Shown here: piece after piece, positions 29,701 to 41,700 of the stretch | Numbering within the stretch: position 1 is the stretch's first letter | Layout of the letters: each line of letters opens with the position of its first letter | Assembly: GCA_946894095.1 (NCBI GenBank) | Contig: OX335652.1 | Coordinates: 5,789,001-5,853,000, forward strand | Origin: Incurvaria masculella | Taxonomy: Eukaryota > Arthropoda > Insecta > Lepidoptera > Incurvariidae | Reading direction: 5' to 3' | DNA length: 64,000 bases | Translations under genes and position numbers: made by a program | Notes under the pieces: generated by a model | Database searches by the model: none | Seen by the model: the letters and a program-made list of their open reading frames with translations, nothing else | Told to the model about the DNA's origin: nothing

Positions 29701-32700
29701 GTTTTTGCATTTTAATTCGCACAAGTTTTTGTAAGTTTTTCCATCTTTGCCGCATACGGGCTCGTATATGTCGGGGCAATGGCATGGGTGAACCACTGGA
29801 CATTTGTCACAGGCCTTCTTACACCGGATTCCGTTTAATGGTTTACCTTCCTTTTCGAGCTGCTTGTTTCTGCAGTTGAATTCGCACACGTTTTTGTAAG
29901 TTTTTCCATCCGTGCCGCATACGGGCTCGTATATGTCGGGGCAGTGGCATGGGTGAACTACTGGACATTTGTCACAAGCCTTCTTACACCGGATTCCGAT
30001 TAATGGTTTACCTTCCTTTTCGAGCTGCTTATTTTTGCATTTTAATTCGCACAAGTTTTTGTAAGTTTTTCCATCTTTGCCGCATACGGGCTCGTATATG
30101 TCGGGGCAGTGGCATGGGTGAACCACTGGACATTTGTCACAGGCCTTCTTACACCGGATTCCGATTAATGGTTTACCTTCCTTTTCGAGCTGCTTGTTTC
30201 TGCAGTTGAATTCGCACAAGTTTTTGTAAGTTTTTCCATCCGTGCCGCATACGGGCTCGTATATGTCGGGGCAGTGGCATGGGTGAACTACTGGACATTT
30301 GTCACAAGCCTTCTTACACCGGATTCCGATTAATAGTTTACCTTCCTTTTCGAGCTGCTTGTTTTTGCATTTTAATTCGCACAAGTTTTTGTAAGTTTTT
30401 CCATCTTTGCCGCATACGGGCTCGTATATGTCGGGGCAGTGGCATGGGTGAACCACTGGACATTTGTCACAGGCCTTCTTACACCGGATTCCGATTAATG
30501 GTTTACCTTCCTTTTCGAGCTGCTTGTTTTTGCATTTTAATTCGCACAAGTTTTTGTAAGTTTTTCCATCCGTGCCGCATACGGGCTCGTATATGTCGGG
30601 GCAGTGGCATGGGTGAACTAATGGACATTTGTCACAGGCCTTCTTACACCGGATTCCGATTAATGGTTTACCTTCCTTTTCGAGGTGCTTGTTTTTGCAT
30701 TTTAATTCGCACAAGTTTTTGTAAGTTTTTCCATCTTTGCCGCATACGGGCTCGTATATGTCGGGGCAATGGCATGGGTGAACCACTGGACATTTGTCAC
30801 AGGCCTTCTTACACCGGATTCCGATTAATGGTTTACCTTCCTTTTCGAGCTGCTTGTTTCTGCAGTTGAATTCGCACAAGTTTTTGTAAGTTTTTCCATC
30901 CGTGCCGCATACGGGCTCGTATATGTCGGGGCAGTGGCATGGGTGAACTACTGGACATTTGTCACAAGCCTTCTTACACCGGATTCCGATTAATGGTTTA
31001 CCTTCCTTTTCGAGCTGCTTGTTTTTGCATTTTAATTCGCACAAGTTTTTGTAAGTTTTTCCATCTTTGCCGCATACGGGCTCGTATATGTCGGGGCAGT
31101 GGCATGGGTGAACCACTGGACATTTGTCACAGGCTTTCTTACACCGGATTCCGATTAATGGTTTACCTCCCTTTTCGAGCTGCTTGTTTCTGCAGTTGAA
31201 TTCGCACAAGTTTTTGTAAGTTTTTCCATCCGTGCCGCATACGGGCTCGTATGTGTCGGGGCAGTGGCATGGGTGAACCACTGGACATTTGTCACAGGCC
31301 TTCTTACACCGGATTCCGATTAATGGTTTACCTTCCTTTTCGAGCTGCTTGTTTCTGCAGTTGAATTCGCACAAGTTTTTGTAAGTTTTTCCATCCGTGC
31401 CGCATACGGGCTCGTATATGTCGGGACAGTGGCATGGGTGAACCACTGGACATTTTTCACAGGCCTTCTTACACCGGATTCCGATTAATGGTTTACCTTC
31501 CTTTTCGAGCTGCTTGTTTCTGCAGTTGAATTCGCACAAGTTTTTGTAAGTTTTTCCATCTTTGCCGCATACGGGCTCGTATATGTCGGGGCAGTGGCAT
31601 GGGTGAACCACTGGACATTTGTCACAGGCCTTCTTACACCGGATTCCGATTAATGGTTTACCTTCCTTTTCGAGCTGCTTGTTTCTGCAGTTGAATTCGC
31701 ACAAGTTTTTGTAAGTTTTTCCATCCGTGCCGCATACGGGCTCGTATATGTCGGGGCAGTGGCATGGGTGAACTACTGGACATTTGTCACAAGCCTTCTT
31801 ACACCGGATTCCGATTAATGGTTTACCTTCCTTTTCGAGCTGCTTGTTTTTGCATTTTAATTCGCACAAGTTTTTGTAAGTTTTTCCATCTTTGCCGCAT
31901 ACGGGCTCGTATATGTCGGGGCAATGGCATGGGTGAACCACTGGACATTTGTCACAGGCCTTCTTACACCGGATTCCGATTAATGGTTTACCTCCCTTTT
32001 CGAGCTGCTTGTTTCTGCAGTTGAATTCGCACAAGTTTTTGTAAGTTTTTCCATTCGTGCCGCATACGGGCTCGTATATGTCGGGGCAGTGGCATGGGTG
32101 AACCACTGGACATTTGTCACAGGCCTTCTTACACCGGATTCCGATTAATGGTTTACCTTCCTTTTCGAGCTGCTTGTTTCTGCAGTTGAATTCGCACAAG
32201 TTTTTGTAAGTTTTTCCATCCGTGCCGCATACAGGCTCGTATATGTCGGGGCAGTGGCATGGGTGAACTACTGGACATTTGTCACAAGCCTTCTTACACC
32301 GGATTCCGATTAATGGTTTACCTTCCTTTTCGAGCTGCTTGTTTTTGCATTTTAATTCGCACAAGTTTTTGTAAGTTTTTCCATCTTTGCCGCATACGGG
32401 CTCGTATATGTCGGGGCAGTGGCATGGGTGAACCACTGGACATTTGTTACAGGCATTCTTACACCGGATTCCGATTAATGGTTTACCTTCCTTTTCGAGC
32501 TGCTTGTTTTTGCATTTTAATTCGCACAAGTTTTTGTAAGTTTTTCCATCTTTGCCGCATAGGGGCTCGTATATGTCGGGGCAGTGGCATGGGTGAACCA
32601 CTGGACATTTGTTACAGGCCTTCTTACACCGGATTCCGATTAATGGTTTACCTTCCTTTTCGAGCTGCTTGTTTTTGCATTTTAATTCGCACAAGTTTTT

Positions 32701-35700
32701 GTAAGTTTTTCCATCCGTGCCGCATATGGGCTCGTATATGTCGGGGCAGTGGCATGGGTGAACCACTGGACATTTGTCACAGGCCTTCTTACACCGGATT
32801 CCGATTAATGGTTTACCTTCCTTTTCGAGCTGCTTGTTTCTGCAGTTGAATTCGCACAAGTTTTTGTAAGTTTTTCCATCCGTGCCGCATACGGGCTCGT
32901 ATATGTCGGGGCAGTGGCATGGGTGAACCACTGGACATTTGTTACAGGCCTCCTTACACCGGATTCCGATTAATGGTTTACCTTCCTTTTCGAGCTGCTT
33001 GTTTTTGCATTTTAATTCGCACAAGTTTTTGTAAGTTTTTCCATCTTTGCCGCATACGGGCTCGTATATGTCGGGGCAGTGGCATGGGTGAACCACTGGA
33101 CATTTGTCACAGGCTTTCTTACACCGGATTCCGATTAATGGTTTACCTCCCTTTTCGAGCTGCTTGTTTCTGCAGTTGAATTCGCACAAGTTTTTGTAAG
33201 TTTTTCCATCCGTGCCGCATACGGGCTCGTATGTGTCGGGGCAGTGGCATGGGTGAACCACTGGACATTTGTCACAGGCCTTCTTACACCGGATTCCGAT
33301 TAATGGTTTACCTTCCTTTTCGAGCTGCTTGTTTCTGCAGTTGAATTCGCACAAGTTTTTGTAAGTTTTTCCATCCGTGCCGCATACGGGCTCGTATATG
33401 TCGGGGCAGTGGCATGGGTGAACCACTGGACATTTGTTACAGGCCTTCTTACACCGGATTCCGATTAATGGTTTACCTTCCTTTTCGAGCTGCTTGTTTT
33501 TGCATTTTAATTCGCACAAGTTTTTGTAAGTTTTTCCATCTTTGCCGCATACGGGCTCGTATATGTCGGGGCAGTGGCATGGGTGAACCACTGGACATTT
33601 GTCACAGGCTTTCTTACACCGGATTCCGATTAATGGTTTACCTCCCTTTTCGAGCTGCTTGTTTCTGCAGTTGAATTCGCACAAGTTTTTGTAAGTTTTT
33701 CCATCCGTGCCGCATACGGGCTCGTATGTGTCGGGGCAGTGGCATGGGTGAACCACTGGACATTTGTCACAGGCCTTCTTACACCGGATTCCGATTAATG
33801 GTTTACCTTCCTTTTCGAGCTGCTTGTTTCTGCAGTTGAATTCGCACAAGTTTTTGTAAGTTTTTCCATCCGTGCCGCATACGGGCTCGTATATGTCGGG
33901 GCAATGGCATGGGTGAACCACTGGACATTTGTCACAGGCCTTCTTACACCGGATTCCGATTAATGGTTTACCTTCCTTTTCGAGCTGCTTGTTTCTGCAG
34001 TTGAATTCGCACAAGTTTTTGTAAGTTTTTCCATCCGTGCCGCATACGGGCTCGTATATGTCGGGACAGTGGCATGGGTGAACCACTGGACATTTGTCAC
34101 AGGCCTTCTTACACCGGATTCCGATTAATGGTTTACCTTCCTTTTCGAGCTGCTTGTTTTTGCATTTTAATTCGCACAAGTTTTTGTAAGTTTTTCCATC
34201 TTTGCCGCATACGGGCTCGTATATGTCGGGGCAATGGCATGGGTGAACCACTGGACATTTGTCACAGGCCTTCTTACACCGGATTCCGATTAATGGTTTA
34301 CCTTCCTTTTCGAGCTGCTTGTTTCTGCAGTTGAATTCGCACAAGTTTTTGTAAGTTTTTCCATCCGTGCCGCATACGGGCTCGTATATGTCGGGGCAGT
34401 GGCATGGGTGAACTACTGGACATTTGTCACAAGCCTTCTTACACCGGATTCCGATTAATGGTTTACCTTCCTTTTCGAGCTGCTTGTTTTTGCATTTTAA
34501 TTCGCACAAGTTTTTGTAAGTTTTTCCATCTTTGCCGCATACGGGCTCGTATATGTCGGGGCAGTGGCATGGGTGAACCACTGGACATTTGTCACAGGCC
34601 TTCTTACACCGGATTCCGATTAATGGTTTACCTCCCTTTTCGAGCTGCTTGTTTCTGCAATTGAATTCGCACAAGTTTTTGTAAGTTTTTCCATCCGTGC
34701 CGCATACGGGCTCGTATGTGTCGGGGCAGTGGCATGGGTGAACCACTGGACATTTGTCACAGGCCTTCTTACACCGGATTCCGATTAATGGTTTACCTTC
34801 CTTTTCGAGCTGCTTGTTTCTGCAGTTGAATTCGCACAAGTTTTTGTAAGTTTTTCCATCCGTGCCGCATACGGGCTCGTATATGTCGGGACAGTGGCAT
34901 GGGTGAACCACTGGACATTTGTCACAGGCCTTCTTACACCGGATTCCGATTAATGGTTTACCTTCCTTTTCGAGCTGCTTGTTTCTGCAGTTGAATTCGC
35001 ACAAGTTTTTGTAAGTTTTTCCATCCGTGCCGCATACGGGCTCGTATATGTCGGGGCAGTGGCATGGGTGAACCACTGGACATTTGTTACAGGCCTTCTT
35101 ACACCGGATTCCGATTAATGGTTTACCTTCCTTTTCGAGCTGCTTGTTTTTGCATTTTAATTCGCACAAGTTTTTGTAAGTTTTTCCATCTTTGCCGCAT
35201 ACGGGCTCGTATATGTCGGGGCAGTGGCATGGGTGAACCACTGGACATTTGTCACAGGCCTTCTTACACCGGATTCCGATTAATGGTTTACCTTCCTTTT
35301 CGAGCTGCTTGTTTTTGCATTTTAATTCGCACAAGTTTTTGTAAGTTTTTCCATCTTTGCCGCATACGGGCTCGTATATGTCGGGGCAGTGGCATGGGTG
35401 AACCACTGGACATTTGTCACAGGCCTTCTTACACTGGATTCCGATTAATGGTTTACCTTCCTTTTCGAGCTGCTTGTTTCTGCAGTTGAATTCGCACAAG
35501 TTTTTGTAAGTTTTTCCATCCGTGCCGCATACGGGCTCGTATATGTCGGGGCAGTGGCATGGGTGAACCACTGGACATTTGTCACAGGCCTTCTTACACC
35601 GGATTCCGATTAATGGTTTACCTTCCTTTTCGAGCTGCTTGTTTCTGCAGTTGAATTCGCACAAGTTTTTGTAAGTTTTTCCATCCGTGCCGCATACGGG

Positions 35701-38700
35701 CTCGTATATGTCGGGGCAGTGGCATGGGTGAACTACTGGACATTTGTCACAAGCCTTCTTACACCGGATTCCGATTAATGGTTTACCTTCCTTTTCGAGC
35801 TGCTTGTTTTTGCATTTTAATTCGCACAAGTTTTTGTAAGTTTTTCCATCTTTACCGCATACGGGCTCGTATATGTCGGGGCAGTGGCATGGGTGAACCA
35901 CTGGACATTTGTCACAGGCTTTCTTACACCGGATTCCGATTAATGGTTTACCTCCCTTTTTGAGCTGCTTGTTTCTGCAGTTGACTTCGCACAAGTTTTT
36001 GTAAGTTTTTCCATCCGTGCCGCATACGGGCTCGTATGTGTCGGGGCAGTGGCATGGGTGAACCACTGGACATTTGTCACAGGCCTTCTTACACCGGATT
36101 CCGATTAATGGTTTACCTTCCTTTTCGAGCTGCTTGTTTCTGCAGTTGAATTCGCACAAGTTTTTGTAAGTTTTTCCATCCGTGCCGCATACGGGCTCGT
36201 ATATGTCGGGGCAGTGGCATGGGTGAACCACTGGACATTTGTCACAGGCCTTCTTACACCGGATTCCGATTAATGGTTTACCTTCCTTTTCGAGCTGCTT
36301 GTTTCTGCAGTTGAATTCGCACAAGTTTTTGTAAGTTTTTCCATCCGTGCCGCATACGGGCTCGTATATGTCGGGGCAGTGGCATGGGTGAACTACTGGA
36401 CATTTGTCACAAGCCTTCTTACACCGGATTCCGATTAATGGTTTACCTTCCTTTTCGAGCTGCTTGTTTTTGCATTTTAATTCGCACAAGTTTTTGTAAG
36501 TTTTTCCATCTTTGCCGCATACGGGCTCGTATATGTCGGGGCAGTGGCATGGGTGAACCACTGGACATTTGTCACAGGCCTTCTTACACCGGATTCCGAT
36601 TAATGGTTTACCTTCCTTTTCGAGTTGCTTGTTTTTGCATTTTAATTCGCACAAGTTTTTGTAAGTTTTTCCATCTTTGCCGCATACGGGCTCGTATATG
36701 TCGGGGCAGTGGCATGGGTGAACCACTGGACATTTGTCACAGGCCTTCTTACACCGGATTCCGATTAATGGTTTACCTTCCTTTTCGAGCTGCTTGTTTC
36801 TGCAGTTGAATTCGCACAAGTTTTTGTAAGTTTTTCCATCCGTGCCGCATACGGGCTCGTATATGTCGGGGCAGTGGCATGGGTGAACTACTGGACATTT
36901 GTCACAAGCCTTCTTACACCGGATTCCGATTAATGGTTTACCTTCCTTTTCGAGCTGCTTGTTTTTGCATTTTAATTCGCACAAGTTTTTGTAAGTTTTT
37001 CCATCCGTGCCGCATACGGGCTCGTATATGTCGGGGCAGTGGCATGGGTGAACCACTGGACATTTGTCACAGGCCTTCTTACACCGGATTCCGATTAATG
37101 GTTTACCTTCCTTTTCGAGTTGCTTGTTTTTGCATTTTAATTCGCACAAGTTTTTGTAAGTTTTTCCATCTTTGCCGCATACGGGCTCGTATATGTCGGG
37201 GCAGTGGCATGGGTGAACCACTGGACATTTGTCACAGGCCTTCTTACACCGGATTCCGATTAATGGTTTACCTTCCTTTTCGAGCTGCTTGTTTCTGCAG
37301 TTGAATTCGCACAAGTTTTTGTAAGTTTTTCCATCCGTGCCGCATACGGGCTCGTATATGTCGGGGCAGTGGCATGGGTGAACCACTGGACATTTGTCAC
37401 AGGCCTTCTTACACCGGATTCCGATTAATGGTTTACCTTCCTTTTCGAGCTGCTTGTTTCTGCAGTTGAATTCGCACAAGTTTTTGTAAGTTTTTCCATC
37501 CGTGCCGCATACGGGCTCGTATATGTCGGGGCAGTGGCATGGGTGAACTACTGGACATTTGTCACAAGCCTTCTTACACCGGATTCCGATTAATAACTTA
37601 CCTTCCTTTTCGAGCTGCTTGTTTTTGCATTTTAATTCGCACAAGTTTTTGTAAGTTTTTCCATCCGTGCCGCATACGGGCTCGTATATGTCGGGACAGT
37701 GGCATGGGTGAACCACTGGACATTTGTCACAGGCCTTCTTACACAGGATTCCGATTAATGGTTTACCTTCCTTTTCGAGCTGCTTGTTTCTGCAGTTGAA
37801 TTCGCACAAGTTTTTGTAAGTTTTTCCATCCGTGCCGCATACGGGCTCGTATATGTCGGGGCAGTGGCATGGGTGAACTACTGGACATTTGTCACAGGCC
37901 TTCTTACACCGGATTCCGATTAATGGTTTACCTTCCTTTTCGAGCTGCTTGTTTTTGCATTTTAATTCGCACAAGTTTTTGTAAGTTTTTCCATCTTTGC
38001 CGCATACGGGCTCGTATATGTCGGGGCAATGGCATGGTTGAACCACTGGACATTTGTCACAGGCCTTCTTACACCGGATTCCGATTAATGGTTTACCTTC
38101 CTTTTCGAGCTGCTTGTTTCTGCAGTTGAATTCGCACAAGTTTTTGTAAGTTTTTCCATCCGTGCCGCATACGGGCTCGTATATGTCGGGGCAGTGGCAT
38201 GGGTGAACTACTGGACATTTGTCACAAGCCTTCTTACACCGGATTCCGATTAATGGTTTACCTTCCTTTTCGAGCTGCTTGTTTTTGCATTTTAATTCGC
38301 ACAAGTTTTTGTAAGTTTTTCCATCTTTGCCGCATACGGGCTCGTATATGTCGGGGCAGTGGCATGGGTGAACCACTGGACATTTGTCACAGGCCTTCTT
38401 ACACCGGATTCCGATTAATGGTTTACCTTCCTTTTCGAGTTGCTTGTTTTTGCATTTTAATTCGCACAAGTTTTTGTAAGTTTTTCCATCTTTGCCGCAT
38501 ACGGGCTCGTATATGTCGGGGCAGTGGCATGGGCGAACCACTGGACATTTGTCACAGGCCTTCTTACACCGGATTCCGATTAATGGTTTACCTTCCTTTT
38601 CGAGCTGCTTGTTTCTGCAGTTGAATTCGCACAAGTTTTTGTAAGTTTTTCCATCCGTGCCGCATACGGGCTCGTATATGTCGGGGCAGTGGCATGGGTG

Positions 38701-41700
38701 AACCACTGGACATTTGTCACAGGCCTTCTTACACCGGATTCCGATTAATGGTTTACCTTCCTTTTCGAGCTGCTTGTTTCTGCAGTTGAATTCGCACAAG
38801 TTTTTGTAAGTTTTTCCATCCGTGCCGCATACGGGCTCGTATATGTCGGGGCAGTGGCATGGGTGAACTACTGGACATTTGTCACAAGCCTTCTTACACC
38901 GGATTCCGATTAATGGCTTACCTTCCTTTTCGAGCTGCTTGTTTTTGCATTTTAATTCGCACAAGTTTTTGTAAGTTTTTCCATCCGTGCCGCATACGGG
39001 CTCGTATATGTCGGGACAGTGGCATGGGTGAACCACTGGACATTTGTCACAGGCCTTCTTACACAGGATTCCGATTAATGGTTTACCTTCCTTTTCGAGC
39101 TGCTTGTTTCTGCAGTTGAATTCGCACAAGTTTTTGTAAGTTTTTCCATCCGTGCCGCATACGGGCTCGTATATGTCGGGGCAGTGGCATGGGTGAACTA
39201 CTGGACATTTGTCACAGGCCTTCTTACACCGGATTCCGATTAATGGTTTACCTTCCTTTTCGAGCTGCTTGTTTTTGCATTTTAATTCGCACAAGTTTTT
39301 GTAAGTTTTTCCATCTTTGCCGCATACGGGCTCGTATATGTCGGGGCAATGGCATGGTTGAACCACTGGACATTTGTCACAGGCCTTCTTACACCGGATT
39401 CCGATTAATGGTTTACCTTCCTTTTCGAGCTGCTTGTTTCTGCAGTTGAATTCGCACAAATTTTTGTAAGTTTTTCCATCCGTGCCGCATACGGGCTCGT
39501 ATATGTCGGGGCAGTGGCATGGGTGAACTACTGGACATTTGTCACAAGCCTTCTTACACCGGATTCCGATTAATGGTTTACCTTCCTTTTCGAGCTGCTT
39601 GTTTTTGCATTTTAATTCGCACAAGTTTTTGTAAGTTTTTTCATCTTTGCCGCATACGGGCTCGTATATGTCGGGGCAGTGGCATGGGTGAACCACTGGA
39701 CATTTGTCACAGGCTTTCTTACACCGGATTCCGATTAATGGTTTACCTCCCTTTTCGAGCTGCTTGTTTCTGCAGTTGAATTCGCACAAGTTTTTGTAAG
39801 TTTTTCCATCCGTGCCGCATACGGGCTCGTATGTGTCGGGGCAGTGGCATGGGTGAACCACTGGACATTTGTCACAGGCCTTCTTACACCGGATTCCGAT
39901 TAATGGTTTACCTTCCTTTTCGAGCTGCTTGTTTCTGCAGTTGAATTCGCACAAGTTTTTGTAAGTTTTTCCATCCGTGCCGCATACGGGCTCGTATATG
40001 TCGGGACAGTGGCATGGGTGAACCACTGGACATTTGTCACAGGCCTTCTTACACCGGATTCCGATTAATGGTTTACCTTCCTTTTCGAGCTGCTTGTTTC
40101 TGCAGTTGAATTCGCACAAGTTTTTGTAAGTTTTTCCATCCGTGCCGCATACGGGCTCGTATATGTCGGGGCAGTGGCATGGGTGAACCACTGGACATTT
40201 GTTACAGGCCTTCTTACACCGGATTCCGATTAATGGTTTACCTTCCTTTACGAGCTGCTTGTTTTTGCATTTTAATTCGCACAAGTTTTTGTAAGTTTTT
40301 CCATCTTTGCCGCATACGGGCTCGTATATGTCGGGGCAGTGGCATGGGTGAACCACTGGACATTTGTCACAGGCCTTCTTACACTGGATTCCGATTAATG
40401 GTTTACCTTCCTTTTCGAGCTGCTTGTTTCTGCAGTTGAATTCGCACAAGTTTTTGTAAGTTTTTCCATCCGTGCCGCATACGGGCTCGTATATGTCGGG
40501 GCAGTGGCATGGGTGAACCACTGGACATTTGTCACAGGCCTTCTTACACCGGATTCCGATTAATGGTTTACCTTCCTTTTCGAGCTGCTTGTTTCTGCAG
40601 TTGAATTCGCACAAGTTTTTGTAAGTTTTTCCATCCGTGCCGCATACGGGCTCGTATATGTCGGGGCAGTGGCATGGGTGAACTACTGGACATTTGTCAC
40701 AAGCCTTCTTACACCGGATTCCGATTAATGGTTTACCTTCCTTTTCGAGCTGCTTGTTTTTGCATTTTAATTCGCACAAGTTTTTGTAAGTTTTTCCATC
40801 TTTACCGCATACGGGCTCGTATATGTCGGGGCAGTGGCATGGGTGAACCACTGGACATTTGTCACAGGCTTTCTTACACCGGATTCCGATTAATGGTTTA
40901 CCTCCCTTTTTGAGCTGCTTGTTTCTGCAGTTGACTTCGCACAAGTTTTTGTAAGTTTTTCCATCCGTGCCGCATACGGGCTCGTATGTGTCGGGGCAGT
41001 GGCATGGGTGAACCACTGGACATTTGTCACAGGCCTTCTTACACCGGATTCCGATTAATGGTTTACCTTCCTTTTCGAGCTGCTTGTTTCTGCAGTTGAA
41101 TTCGCACAAGTTTTTGTAAGTTTTTCCATCCGTGCCGCATACGGGCTCGTATATGTCGGGACAGTGGCATGGGTGAACCACTGGACATTTGTCACAGGCC
41201 TTCTTACACCGGATTCCGATTAATGGTTTACCTTCCTTTTCGAGCTGCTTGTTTCTGCAGTTGAATTCGCACAAGTTTTTGTAAGTTTTTCCATCCGTGC
41301 CGCATACGGGCTCGTATATGTCGGGGCAGTGGCATGGGTGAACCACTGGACATTTGTTACAGGCCTTCTTACACCGGATTCCGATTAATGGTTTACCTTC
41401 CTTTTCGAGCTGCTTGTTTTTGCATTTTAATTCGCACAAGTTTTTGTAAGTTTTTCCATCTTTGCCGCATACGGGCTCGTATATGTCGGGGCAGTGGCAT
41501 GGGTGAACCACTGGACATTTGTCACAGGCCTTCTTACACCGGATTCCGATTAATGGTTTACCTTCCTTTTCGAGCTGCTTGTTTCTGCAGTTGAATTCGC
41601 ACAAGTTTTTGTAAGTTTTTCCATCCGTGCCGCATACGGGCTCGTATATGTCGGGGCAGTGGCATGGTTGAACTACTGGACATTTGTCACAAGCCTTCTT

